A stretch of 64,000 nt of DNA from Sphingopyxis sp. QXT-31. Its GTDB lineage: Bacteria > Pseudomonadota > Alphaproteobacteria > Sphingomonadales > Sphingomonadaceae. The notes beneath the pieces are model-generated. The model was not told the DNA's origin. It was given only the letters and a program-made list of their open reading frames with translations, and ran no database searches. Position numbers and translations under genes: made by a program. The stretch lies in contig NZ_CP019449.1 in assembly GCF_001984035.1 (NCBI RefSeq), positions 1-64,000 of the forward strand, read 5' to 3'. Positions 35,475-44,655 of the stretch are shown here, piece after piece (the first letter of the stretch is position 1; every line of letters begins with the position of its first letter).

Positions 35475-36682
35475 ACCGTCCCCCGTTCCGCTATTCTCAT
35501 CATGGTCAGCGCCGACAATTGCGCCCGTTCGGCCAGGCTGTCGACGATCAGAAATTCGTCCGAACTATGAATGGCGCCGCCGCGCGGGCCCATGGTGTCG
35601 ACCACGGGCACGCCGCACGCCGCGATATTGTTGCCGTCGCACACCCCACCCGTCGCGTTCCAGCTGATCGGCGGCAGGCCGAGCGCCGTGCCGCAGTCGC
35701 GCACCAGCTCGAACAGGCGCGTCGCCGCGGCGTCGAGCGGCTTGGGCGGGCGGTTGAAGCCGCCGTGGAGGTGGCAATGCACGTCATGCTCACGCGACAC
35801 CGAGGCGATCGCATCGCGCAGCGCCGCTTCGGCCGCGACCATCGCCGCGGGGGTCGAGGGGCGCATGTTGACGCGCAGGATCGCGCTGTCGGGCACGACA
35901 TTGTTCGGGCCGCCGCCGTCGATCTTCGCGGGATTGACCTTGAGCTCGGGCGATTTGAGCTTCGCCAGCCGCAGCGCAAGGTCGGCGGCGGCGAGCAGCG
36001 CGTTGCGCCCGTCGTCGGGGTTGCGCCCGGCGTGCGCCGACAGCCCGTGGACGGTGACGCTGAAATTGCCGCTCCCCGGCCGCGCCCCCGCGAGCGTGCC
36101 GTCGGGCAGAGCGGGTTCGTAGGTCAACGCGGCGGTCTTACCTTTCGCGAGCTGCGCGATCAGCGCGGCGGAGGCGTGGCTGCCCGTCTCCTCGTCGCTG
36201 TTGATCATCACATCGTAACCGACGCGCTCCGCGAGCGGCGAGGCTTCGAGCGCGGTCAGCGCGGCGAGGATCACCGAAATCCCCGCCTTCATGTCGGCGG
36301 TGCCGGGGCCGTTGAGCACCCCAGGCTCCAGCCACTGCAATGTCTGGAACGGATGATCGGCGGCGAACACCGTGTCCATATGCCCGGTGAGCAGCAACTG
36401 CACCGGCGCCTGGGGCCGCACGCGCAGGTGCAGATGGTCGCCGCGCTGGGTGGTCTTTAGATTCCCTGCGGCATCGACGCTCTCGACCGGATCGGGCGCG
36501 ACGAGCCGGATGTCGCCGGGCAGCGCCGCAAAGCTGTCGGCGAGCATCCCCGCCACGGTCTTCAGCCCCGCGAGGTTCCCGGTGCCGCTATTCACCGCCG
36601 CCCAGCGCTCGACCTGCGACAGCATCGGCGCATCGGCGGCGACGTCGAGCGTCGCGCTTTCGGGGGCGGTGAGGGCGGTCAT
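35471..36682 (-). CDS. M20 family metallohydrolase in ast operon
   Basis: The 403-residue protein has the M20 dinuclear metal site: H101 and D103 (GHMDTVF), D130 (GTADMKAG), then E164/E165 (SDEETGS), followed by the dimerisation domain. Members include ArgE, DapE and glutamate carboxypeptidases. It overlaps astA by four bases. Such hydrolases occur beside ast genes in alphaproteobacteria. A role in releasing succinate or another acyl group from a pathway intermediate is plausible, since no AstE is visible here, but this is inference. Confidence 0.88.
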   Translation of the reverse strand: MTALTAPESATLDVAADAPMLSQVERWAAVNSGTGNLAGLKTVAGMLADSFAALPGDIRLVAPDPVESVDAAGNLKTTQRGDHLHLRVRPQAPVQLLLTGHMDTVFAADHPFQTLQWLEPGVLNGPGTADMKAGISVILAALTALEASPLAERVGYDVMINSDEETGSHASAALIAQLAKGKTAALTYEPALPDGTLAGARPGSGNFSVTVHGLSAHAGRNPDDGRNALLAAADLALRLAKLKSPELKVNPAKIDGGGPNNVVPDSAILRVNMRPSTPAAMVAAEAALRDAIASVSREHDVHCHLHGGFNRPPKPLDAAATRLFELVRDCGTALGLPPISWNATGGVCDGNNIAACGVPVVDTMGPRGGAIHSSDEFLIVDSLAERAQLSALTMMRIAERGTV

Positions 36683-36736
36683 CGAACCGCTATAGCGAGC
36701 GGGAAAGGGCTTTTGCACCCCCCGCATCGCGCGATG

Positions 36737-37951
36737 CTATGGCGCTTTCGCGGCCGGCTTGAGCAGCGACGTATAACCGTGCAATTGCAGGGCCTTACGC
36801 GGGGACAATTCGGACGCGAGGCGCGCGAGTTCGGCTTCGGCCTGCTTCGCCTTGCCCAGCGCGAACAGGCTCCGCGCCCGCTCGACGCGCGCGCGCTGGC
36901 GGACGTCGAGATTGCCGAAGGGATCGAAGAAGCTGTCGATCCGCGCGCCGTCCTTGACGCCGTTCCAGGTAAAGGGCGTCGCCGCGGCGGGATCGGCGGC
37001 GATCGCCTCGTAACGCCGCGCCGCTTCCGCCGGCGCGACCCTGCCGGTCAGCAGCGCGTGACGCGTCGCGAACAATTTGCCCTCCGGGGTGGTGCTGCCG
37101 AAATCGGTCAGCACGCGCCCCACCCAGTCCCAATTCACATTGCCGGTACCCGCCTGCATGCCGAGCAGGTTAAAGGCGAGGATCGCGCCGCGATGCGCCT
37201 GCGTCGTGGCGGCGCGCACTGCCGCTTCGTCGGGCCGCCCGAGGCTCGACGGCGCGACCAGCTCGATCGTCGCGTCGTGGCCGAGAATGGCTTCGATGTC
37301 GGGCTTGTGGAAATAGCCGACGACCACGACCAGCGTTTGGCCCGGCCGCGCTTTCGCGGCGGCGCGGATGCGCTGCGCCTGCATATAGGTGCGGTAGAGA
37401 TAAAGGCGGCGCGGCAAGTCGCGGTCGGCGCGCGGCGCGGGCTCGCCGGCCCATTTCTGCAGCGGCGCCAGCGCCGCCGGATCCTCGGCGGCAAAGAAAT
37501 CCCACGCCAGCGTCTTGGTATCGGGAAAGGTCAGAAAGCCCTGGAACCCCTGCGGCTTGCGGATTTCGGGCGGGGTATCGAGGTCGAGCCCGAAACCGAG
37601 CAGCTGGTCGTCCATCGGCGGGGTCCAGTCGATCGGGCAGAGCTCGGTCCCCCGCGCCGCGGCCCAGGGCAGGATCACGCCCTGCACCTCATAGGTGAAC
37701 TCGTAATAATCGCCGCGCGAGGCCTGTTCGGGCGGACGTTCGATACACACCGCGTCGGGCTTTGCCATGTCGAGCCAGGCGGCGAGGGTGCCCGGCTGGT
37801 CCTGTTCGGCGACGAGCTGGGCGGTGTGGTCGACGCCGAGGATCGCGACGCGCGTCTTCGCCTCTGCCGCCGCCGCGAGCCGGGGCAGCGCCGCGGCGCA
37901 AATCAGCATGGCGAGGAGGGCGGCGGCGCGGCGGCGTATCGATGGCGGCAC
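36737..37951 (-). CDS. exported TraB/Tiki-superfamily-like protein
   Basis: With a GTG start at 37951 the product (404 residues) begins VPPSIRRRAAALLAMLICA, a signal peptide. An ATG at 37990 is an alternative with a longer N-terminus. The mature part opens VAILGVDHTAQ and continues with DAVCIERPPE. The GxxH and Glu pattern resembles the TraB/GumN/EreA-like fold of putative metal-dependent hydrolases. The rest has no recognised domain. Function unknown. It sits 54 bases upstream of the M20 hydrolase gene and might belong to that transcription unit. Confidence 0.55.
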   Translation of the reverse strand: MPPSIRRRAAALLAMLICAAALPRLAAAAEAKTRVAILGVDHTAQLVAEQDQPGTLAAWLDMAKPDAVCIERPPEQASRGDYYEFTYEVQGVILPWAAARGTELCPIDWTPPMDDQLLGFGLDLDTPPEIRKPQGFQGFLTFPDTKTLAWDFFAAEDPAALAPLQKWAGEPAPRADRDLPRRLYLYRTYMQAQRIRAAAKARPGQTLVVVVGYFHKPDIEAILGHDATIELVAPSSLGRPDEAAVRAATTQAHRGAILAFNLLGMQAGTGNVNWDWVGRVLTDFGSTTPEGKLFATRHALLTGRVAPAEAARRYEAIAADPAAATPFTWNGVKDGARIDSFFDPFGNLDVRQRARVERARSLFALGKAKQAEAELARLASELSPRKALQLHGYTSLLKPAAKAP

Positions 37952-38067
37952 GGTCGGTCTTTCGATGGGGGCGGGGCGTTCGCATAGCATGGCGCTGCGG
38001 CGCGGCAAGCGCCGCCCCGGCCGGGCGGGATCGCGTGGCCGGGTGAGCGGGCTGGCGGCAGCGGCGT

Positions 38068-38739
38068 TCAGCGTCCGCGCGCGAACCAGATGATGTGGCG
38101 GCCGCCCTTGCCGCTGCTCCGCGCGCGGACGGAGACTTCCTCGACCGCGAAGCCCGCCTCTTTCAGCCGCCGCGCAAAGCCCGCGTCGGGCGCCGCCGAC
38201 CAGATCGCGAGGATGCCGCCCGGCCGCAGCGCCGCTTTGGCGCGCGCCAGCCCCGCCATCGAATAGATACGGTCGTTGCCCTCGCGCGTCAGCCCGTCGG
38301 GCCCGTTGTCGACGTCGAGCAATATCGCGTCGTACCGCCGCACCGCGCTGCCGATCACCGCACCGACATCGTCCAGCGCGACATCGACGCGCGGATCATC
38401 GAGGCAGCCCGCGGTCAGGTCCGCCATCGGCCCCTTCGCCCAGTCGATCACCTCGGGCACCAGCTCGGCGACGGTCACCCGCGCCTCGGGGCCCAGCCGC
38501 GCGAGCGCCGCGCGCAGCGTAAAGCCCATGCCATAGCCGCCGATCAGCAGGTGCGGCGCGGCGTTCCTCCCCAGCCGGTCGCACGCCATCTCGGCCAGCG
38601 CTTCCTCGGACCCGCTCATCCGGCTGGTCATCAGCTCGCTATGGCCGAGCGTGATGAAATAATCGGCGCCGCGCTGGAACAGGCTGAGTACATCTCCGTC
38701 GGGAACGGGCGCGGTGGCAAGGAGGATGCGCGGGGTCAT
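38068..38739 (-). CDS. spermidine synthase-like methyltransferase-fold protein
   Basis: The 223-residue product has a Rossmann-like SAM-binding core: LLIGGYGMGFTLRAAL, VTVAELVPEVIDWAKG and DAILLDVDNGPDGLTRE. These resemble the spermidine synthase/PABMT family, though it lacks the N-terminal strand domain of true polyamine synthases. It may be a methyltransferase of unknown substrate. It is divergent from the sheath gene, with a 225-base gap containing a hairpin. Confidence 0.7.
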   Translation of the reverse strand: MTPRILLATAPVPDGDVLSLFQRGADYFITLGHSELMTSRMSGSEEALAEMACDRLGRNAAPHLLIGGYGMGFTLRAALARLGPEARVTVAELVPEVIDWAKGPMADLTAGCLDDPRVDVALDDVGAVIGSAVRRYDAILLDVDNGPDGLTREGNDRIYSMAGLARAKAALRPGGILAIWSAAPDAGFARRLKEAGFAVEEVSVRARSSGKGGRHIIWFARGR

Positions 38740-38877
38740 GGCGGGGCTATAGGCGGCGGGGCTCGGTTTGGCACCCCTTGGCGGAGCGGCCGCGATAGCG
38801 CCGGGCGGCGAGGGCGGTTTTCAGCCGGGGGGCAACGTTAAGGATGCTCGCCATCGCAGGTCGATAGGGAGGTCTTC

Positions 38878-38905
38878 AGGGCGGCTTTCCACCCAAAGCC
38901 GCCCT
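38878..38905. other. perfect inverted repeat upstream of the sheath gene
   Basis: AGGGCGGCTTT and AAAGCCGCCCT pair perfectly over 11 bases around a CCACCC loop, 59 bases before the sheath ATG. There is no T-run afterwards, so it is not a canonical terminator. It could be a regulator site or a leader hairpin. Confidence 0.6.
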
Positions 38906-38964
38906 TCGTCGCCGGTGGCCGCCCGCCTCATATTCTGCAACAAGGGCCGCAGGGGGATTTTCCA

Positions 38965-40602
38965 ATGGGCAGTAGCAGATATCTGAACCGGTCGACGCCG
39001 GGGGTCTATATCACCGAGGTCGATGCCTTCGGCAGCGCCATCGTCGGCGTCGCGACCGCGGTGGCGGTCTTCGTAGGCTATACCGAATTCGCGGGCGACC
39101 CGGCGACCGGCACGTCGCTGTACAACACCCCCGTCGCGATCACGTCGATGGCCGACTATGAGGCTTATTTCGGCGGCGCCGACCGGCCGCCCTTCGTTGT
39201 CGCGCCCAGCGCGACCGACCCCGCGGGCTTCACCCTTACGCCGCGCCAAGGCGCAGGCCCCGACGGTTTCAACCTGTACCGGCAGATGATGCTCTTTTTC
39301 GCCAATGGCGGGGGCAATTGCCATGTCGTCTCGGTGGGCGGCTACCGCGCGGGCGATTATCCGCGGAACGCTGGCGAGATCCGCAACGCGCCGCGCGGTT
39401 CGATCGGCGCCGATGCGCTGATAGGTGGGATCAACGCCGCAAGCTATGCGGTCGGGCCGACGATGCTGGTCGTGCCGGAGGCGTGCCAACTGGGCCTCGC
39501 CGACTATGGCAAGGTTGCCTGTGCCATGGTGACGCAGGCTGAAAATTTGCAGGACCGCATGGCGATCTTCGACCTGCCGGGCTGCCTCGCCGCCGACAGC
39601 TTCGGCGCATTGACCACCGCGCAGGCCGACTTCTGGGACGCGATCGCACCCGCGCTCGCCAGCGCCAGCTATGGCGCCGCCTATGCGCCGGCGGTGCATG
39701 CGACGGTCGTCACGACGAACGATATATATTCTACACAGCTGGCAGCGCCCGGCGAAAACGACGCGATCAACGCGATGCTGACCGCAACGGCGGTTTCGCT
39801 TTATGAGGGGCCGCAGCTGGCGGCTATTCAGGCGGCGATCGCGACGGCGTTCCCGCCGTCGGCCGGGCTCACCGGCAACGGCCCGCAATATTCGGCCGAC
39901 GCCTCCAGATATCCGCCGCTCCAGCCGAGCCAGACGCTGGAGCAATGGCAGACATCGCTCGACAATCTGCTCGCCAATACGCTGCCGCTGTACCAACAGA
40001 TTCAGGAGGCGATGGCCGATGTATTGAACGTCCAGCCCCCCAGCGCCATCATCGCGGGGATATGGGCAAGGAGCGACGCGCAAAACGGCGTGTGGAACAC
40101 GCCCGCCAATATTGAGCTGGCGTCGGTCGAATCGCCGCTGTGCATGGTGACCGACGACCAGCAAGGCGGTTTCAACGCGCCGGCCAATGGGCTCGCGATC
40201 AATATCCTGCGTTTTCTGCGAGATCGGGGGACGGTCGTCTGGGGCGCCCGCACGCTCGACGGCAACAGTCAGGATTACCGCTATATCCAGGTGCGACGCG
40301 AGCTGATCTTTATCGAGCAGTCGATCAAGACCGCCCTGCAAGCCTATGTCTTCGCGGCGAACGATCCGACGACCTGGGCGGCGGCGCAAGCCGCGATTTC
40401 CGGCTTCCTCACCGGATTGTGGCAGCAGGGCGGGCTGGTCGGCGACACGGCAAGCGATGCCTTTCGGGTGCAATGCGGGTTGGGAACGACGATGACCGCG
40501 CAGAATATCCTCGACGGCTATATGATCGTTTCGGTGACGCTGGCGATCACCCACCCCGCCGAATTCATCCAGCTGACCTTCACCCAGACGATGGGCAGTT
40601 GA
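38965..40602 (+). CDS. contractile tail sheath protein (phage/eCIS type), orphan
   Basis: The 545-residue protein shows the sheath pattern from end to end. The N-terminal embracing arm begins TPGVYITEV (11-19), and the tube-side domain has LYRQMMLFFANGGGNCHVVS. The late part carries PPSAIIAGIWARSDAQNGVW, NILRFLRDRGTVVWGARTL, YRYIQVRRELIFIEQSI and a final ILDGYMIVSVTLAITHPAEF. This resembles extracellular contractile injection systems (Afp/PVC) and T4-like sheaths. AGGGGG lies about nine bases upstream of the ATG. No tube, baseplate, spike or AAA+ gene lies within the window on either side. Confidence 0.88.
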   Translation: MGSSRYLNRSTPGVYITEVDAFGSAIVGVATAVAVFVGYTEFAGDPATGTSLYNTPVAITSMADYEAYFGGADRPPFVVAPSATDPAGFTLTPRQGAGPDGFNLYRQMMLFFANGGGNCHVVSVGGYRAGDYPRNAGEIRNAPRGSIGADALIGGINAASYAVGPTMLVVPEACQLGLADYGKVACAMVTQAENLQDRMAIFDLPGCLAADSFGALTTAQADFWDAIAPALASASYGAAYAPAVHATVVTTNDIYSTQLAAPGENDAINAMLTATAVSLYEGPQLAAIQAAIATAFPPSAGLTGNGPQYSADASRYPPLQPSQTLEQWQTSLDNLLANTLPLYQQIQEAMADVLNVQPPSAIIAGIWARSDAQNGVWNTPANIELASVESPLCMVTDDQQGGFNAPANGLAINILRFLRDRGTVVWGARTLDGNSQDYRYIQVRRELIFIEQSIKTALQAYVFAANDPTTWAAAQAAISGFLTGLWQQGGLVGDTASDAFRVQCGLGTTMTAQNILDGYMIVSVTLAITHPAEFIQLTFTQTMGS

Positions 40603-40698
40603 GCCCCCATTGCCAAGCAGCGCACTTCGCGGCATAGGGCGGCGGCCCTTTCCTCCCCGGGTCCACTGGCGCTTGGCGCCGAACCAAAGGGTGCTTTA

Positions 40699-42792
40699 AT
40701 GACCGAATTTCTGGACCGCCACGGGCTGTCGATCGATGCGCGGCTGGTCGATTTCGTGCAGGATCGCGCGCTGCCCGGCACGGGGCTCGACGCCGACCGA
40801 TTCTGGGCCGATTTCGCGGCGCTGCTCGGCAAATTCGCGCCCGAAAATGTCGCGCTGCTCGCCAAGCGCGAACAGCTGCAGGCCCAGATCGACGCCTGGC
40901 ATATCGAGCGGGCGGGGCAACCCCACGATCCGGCCGCCTATCAGGCCTTCCTGCGCGAGATCGGCTATCTCGTCCCCGAACCCGCGCCCTTCGCGGTCGG
41001 CACCGCGAATGTCGATCCCGAGATCGCGACGATGGCGGGCCCGCAGCTCGTCGTGCCGGCGCTCAACGCGCGCTTTGCCTTGAACGCCGCCAATGCGCGC
41101 TGGGGCAGCCTCTACGACGCCTTCTACGGCACCGACGCGCTCGACGCGCCGCCCGCGAAGCCCGGCGGCTACGATGCCGACCGCGGCGCCGCGGTGATCG
41201 CGCGGGCGAAGGCTTTCCTCGACGAGGCAGCACCGCTGGCGTCGGGCAGCTGGGCCGACTGGACCGGCGGAACCCCCGACCTGGCCGACCCCGCGCAGTT
41301 TGTCGGCACCAAGGACGGCGGGCTACTGCTCGAGCATAACGGCCTCCACATCGAACTGGTGATCGACCCCGCGAGCGCGATCGGCAAGACCGACCCCGCG
41401 GGCATCGCCGACGTGCTGCTCGAAGCCGCGCTTACGACGATCATCGACCTCGAAGACAGCGTCGCCGCGGTCGACGGCGAGGACAAGGTGCTGGGCTATG
41501 CCAACTGGCTCGGGCTGATGCGCGGCGATCTGACCGAAGTGTTCGCCAAGGGCGGCGCGACCGTCACCCGCGCGATGGAGCCCGACCGCGACTGGACCGC
41601 GCCCGACGGCAACGCCTTCACCCTGCCGGGGCGCAGCGTGATGTTCGTGCGCAACGTTGGGCATCTGATGACCAACCCGATGGTCAGGCTCGCCGATGGC
41701 AGCGAAGCGCCCGAGGGCCTCTGCGACGCGGTGTTTACCAGCCTCTGCTCGCTGCACGATTTGAAGGGTCTCGGCACGCTCAGGAACAGCCGCACGGGCA
41801 GCATCTATATCGTCAAGCCCAAGCAGCACGGGCCCCAGGAATGCGGCTTCACCGACCGCCTGTTCGACGCCGTGGAAGACATGCTCGGCCTCGCGCGCCA
41901 CACGATCAAGGTCGGGGTGATGGATGAGGAGCGCCGGACGTCGGCGAACCTCGCGGCGTGCATTCACGCGGTGAAGGACCGCATCGTCTTCATCAACACC
42001 GGCTTCCTCGACCGCACCGGCGACGAGATCCACACCAGCATGCGCGCGGGGCCAATGATACCCAAGGGCGAGATGAAGGCGAGCGACTGGATCGCGAGCT
42101 ACGAGGATCGCAACGTCCGCATCGGCCTCGCTTGCGGGCTTTCGGGCAAGGCGCAAATCGGCAAGGGCATGTGGGCGATGCCCGACCTGATGCGCGCGAT
42201 GCTAGACGCCAAGATCGGCCATCCGAAGTCGGGCGCGAACACCGCCTGGGTGCCATCGCCGACCGCCGCGACCTTGCACGCGCTGCATTATCACCAGGTC
42301 GATGTGTTCGCACGGCAGAAGGAGATCGCGGGCGAGGCGGTGCCGTCGCTCGATCGCCTGCTCAACATCCCCGTCGCCACCGGCCGCAACTGGAGCGAGG
42401 CCGAGCTGACGCGCGAACTCGATAACAATTGCCAGGGTATTTTGGGTTATGTCGTGCGCTGGATCGACCAGGGCGTCGGCTGCTCGAAAGTGCCCGACAT
42501 CGACGATATCGGCCTGATGGAGGACCGCGCTACGCTGCGGATCAGCAGCCAGGCGCTCGCCAACTGGCTGCTCCACGGCGTGTGCACCCCTGAAAAGGTC
42601 GACGTTGCGCTGGCCCGCATGGCGGCCAAAGTGGACATGCAAAACGCGGGCGATCCGCTCTACGAAAAGCTCGCCCCCGACGGTATCGCCTACCAGGCGG
42701 CGCGCGCTTTGATCTTCGAGGGCGTGACGCAGCCGTCGGGTTATACCGAGCCGTTGCTGCACGAGTATCGCCGGAAGAAGAAGGCGGCGTAG
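40699..42792 (+). CDS. glcB: malate synthase G
   Basis: GlcB condenses glyoxylate with acetyl-CoA to make malate, allowing growth on C2 compounds. The 697-residue product is a monomeric G-type enzyme. It contains the TIM-barrel segments [47 protein letters not shown] and [11 protein letters not shown], and the C-terminal helical plug with [15 protein letters not shown]. No isocitrate lyase or glycolate oxidase gene is in the window. It has its own start 97 bases after the sheath gene, so the two may share a transcript only by read-through. Confidence 0.97.
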   Translation: MTEFLDRHGLSIDARLVDFVQDRALPGTGLDADRFWADFAALLGKFAPENVALLAKREQLQAQIDAWHIERAGQPHDPAAYQAFLREIGYLVPEPAPFAVGTANVDPEIATMAGPQLVVPALNARFALNAANARWGSLYDAFYGTDALDAPPAKPGGYDADRGAAVIARAKAFLDEAAPLASGSWADWTGGTPDLADPAQFVGTKDGGLLLEHNGLHIELVIDPASAIGKTDPAGIADVLLEAALTTIIDLEDSVAAVDGEDKVLGYANWLGLMRGDLTEVFAKGGATVTRAMEPDRDWTAPDGNAFTLPGRSVMFVRNVGHLMTNPMVRLADGSEAPEGLCDAVFTSLCSLHDLKGLGTLRNSRTGSIYIVKPKQHGPQECGFTDRLFDAVEDMLGLARHTIKVGVMDEERRTSANLAACIHAVKDRIVFINTGFLDRTGDEIHTSMRAGPMIPKGEMKASDWIASYEDRNVRIGLACGLSGKAQIGKGMWAMPDLMRAMLDAKIGHPKSGANTAWVPSPTAATLHALHYHQVDVFARQKEIAGEAVPSLDRLLNIPVATGRNWSEAELTRELDNNCQGILGYVVRWIDQGVGCSKVPDIDDIGLMEDRATLRISSQALANWLLHGVCTPEKVDVALARMAAKVDMQNAGDPLYEKLAPDGIAYQAARALIFEGVTQPSGYTEPLLHEYRRKKKAA

Positions 42793-42844
42793 GGACGGGC
42801 GGGGGCCGGCGCTATGCGCGCGAGCGGATACGCCGCCCCATAAT

Positions 42845-42924
42845 CCGTTCGTGTCGAGCGAAGTCGAGACACGCTCGGGAAGCGCCTGCCTGCGGGGTGT
42901 CTCGACTTCGCTCGACACGAACGG
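42845..42924. repeat. short palindromic repeat (family A), copy 5
   Basis: CCGTTCGTGTCGAGCGAAG and CTTCGCTCGACACGAACGG arms, nearly identical to copy 6. It lies between glcB and dmeF, which have the same orientation. Confidence 0.95.
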
Positions 42925-43000
42925 GAACGGAGGATGATCGCAAGTCATCTCACCCAACCCACCTTGCACATCGCGGCAAAATGCTATTCGATTGAGGCGC

Positions 43001-43912
43001 ATGACCACCGCGCCGCACAATCATGATTTCCTCGCCGCGTCGCACGACGACAATGCGCGGCGCACCCTGTGGGTCGTCGCACTTACCGCGGTGATGATGG
43101 TTGGCGAGATCGTCGCGGGCTATATCACCGGGTCGATGGCGCTGCTCGCCGACGGTTTTCATATGGCGACGCATGCGGGCGCGCTGGGGCTCGCCGCGGT
43201 GGCTTACGGCTATGCCAAGCGCCACCGCGACAATCCGCGCTACAGCTTCGGCACGGGCAAGGTCGGCGACCTCACCGGCTTCGCATCGGCGCTGATCCTC
43301 GGGCTGTTCGCGATCGGCATCGCGGCCGAATCGGTGCTGCGGCTGATCGACCCCGAACGCGTCGACTTTGCCAGCGCCACATTGGTCGCCGTCATCGGCC
43401 TCGCGGTGAACATTGTCAGCGCCTTGCTGCTGATGGGCGGGCACGACCATGGCCACAAGCACGGCCATGATCACGACCATCACGGCCATGATCACCACCA
43501 CAGCCACGGCCACGATAACAACCTCCGCTCGGCCTATCTCCATGTGCTCGCCGACGCGCTGACCTCGGTGCTGGCGATCGCGGCTTTGCTCGCAGGGCGT
43601 TATCTCGGCTGGCGCTGGATGGACCCCGCGATGGGCATCGTCGGCGCGATTGTCATCGCGCGCTGGTCGTGGAGCCTGATGCGCGACACCGCGGCGGTGC
43701 TGCTCGACGAGACCGACGGGCGCATCGCCGATGCAGTCCAGCGCGAGGTCGCGGCGATGGGCGTGCGGCTGGTCGACCTCCACGTCTGGCGCGTCGGCCC
43801 CGGCGCGCACGCCGCGATCGTCGAGGTCGAGGGCGGACTGCCCTGCGCGGCGATCCGCGACCGGCTCGAACATATCGCCGGGATCGGCCATTTGACCGTC
43901 GCGGTGCGCTGA
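43001..43912 (+). CDS. dmeF: CDF-family divalent cation efflux transporter, DmeF type
   Basis: The 303-residue inner-membrane antiporter exports divalent metals, in the DmeF subgroup typically cobalt and nickel. It starts NHDFLAASHDDNARRTLWVV, has six transmembrane helices with the metal-site motifs ADGFHMATHA and HVLADALTSV, and a His-rich cytoplasmic loop between helices 4 and 5 (GGHDHGHKHGHDHD and following, residues about 148-172). DmeF genes often have a DmeR repressor upstream; none is seen here. The ATG at 43001 has no strong ribosome-binding site. Confidence 0.9.
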   Translation: MTTAPHNHDFLAASHDDNARRTLWVVALTAVMMVGEIVAGYITGSMALLADGFHMATHAGALGLAAVAYGYAKRHRDNPRYSFGTGKVGDLTGFASALILGLFAIGIAAESVLRLIDPERVDFASATLVAVIGLAVNIVSALLLMGGHDHGHKHGHDHDHHGHDHHHSHGHDNNLRSAYLHVLADALTSVLAIAALLAGRYLGWRWMDPAMGIVGAIVIARWSWSLMRDTAAVLLDETDGRIADAVQREVAAMGVRLVDLHVWRVGPGAHAAIVEVEGGLPCAAIRDRLEHIAGIGHLTVAVR

Positions 43913-44005
43913 AGCCTGCGCTTTTCAGCGATTGCTCAGCTTTCGCTCATGACGCTCACCCGCGATGCCGGGCAGGGCAGGGCCTCCATTTTTCGGGAGG
44001 TTTTT

Positions 44006-44572
44006 ATGGACGATGTACGAAAGAGCGGCGGCATGCCGTGGCGGCTGATCGGCTGGGGCGGCGCGATCGCGCTGCTTGCGGTGCCGCTGGTCGCGATGCA
44101 GTTCAGCGACGAGGTCGTGTGGACCGCCGGCGATTTCCTGTTCGCCGCCACGATGTTCGGCATCGTCGGCTGCACCTTCGAGGTCGCGGTGCGGATGAGC
44201 GGTAACATTGCCTATCGCGCCGGCGCCGCGCTCGGCCTGCTCGCCGGGCTGCTGCTTGTCTGGGTCAATGGCGCGGTCGGTTTCCTCGGTGACGAGGGCA
44301 ACCCGTGGAATCTCCTCTTTGCGCTCGTGCTGCTCGTCGCCATCATCGGATCGGCGATCGGCCAGTATCGCGCCGCGGGCATGGCGTGTGCTATGGCCGC
44401 CGCCGCCGCGGTGCAGGTCGGCATCGGCGTCGTGGCGCTCGCGGCGAGGCTCGGCTCGGCGGGGCCGGCGGGGCTTTATGAAGCGGTGCTCGGTACCAGC
44501 CTGTTCGCCGCGCTCTGGCTGCTCTCGGCGGCGCTGTTCCTGAAGGCGGCGCGCGACGCGGCGGGCGCCTAA
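44006..44572 (+). CDS. hypothetical multi-pass membrane protein
   Basis: This 188-residue protein has about five hydrophobic helices, including IGWGGAIALLAVPLVAM, GAALGLLAGLLLVWVN, LLFALVLLVAIIGSAIG and ALWLLSAALFL. CGGGAGG lies five bases before the ATG at 44006, which decides the start over an in-frame ATG at 43949. It is 93 bases after dmeF on the same strand. No known domain is recognised. Confidence 0.7.
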   Translation: MDDVRKSGGMPWRLIGWGGAIALLAVPLVAMQFSDEVVWTAGDFLFAATMFGIVGCTFEVAVRMSGNIAYRAGAALGLLAGLLLVWVNGAVGFLGDEGNPWNLLFALVLLVAIIGSAIGQYRAAGMACAMAAAAAVQVGIGVVALAARLGSAGPAGLYEAVLGTSLFAALWLLSAALFLKAARDAAGA

Positions 44573-44655
44573 TTTGGCGATCCCGTACAATAAGCCCTTG
44601 CCTTTCCCTGATATCCGCCGTCACCTGACGGCGGGGAATGCAGGGGGCAGGGGCG

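Noticed and set aside
38965..40602. Interpretation of the sheath gene as part of a prophage in this window
   Set aside because: No other phage gene, integrase, terminase or composition change is present around it.
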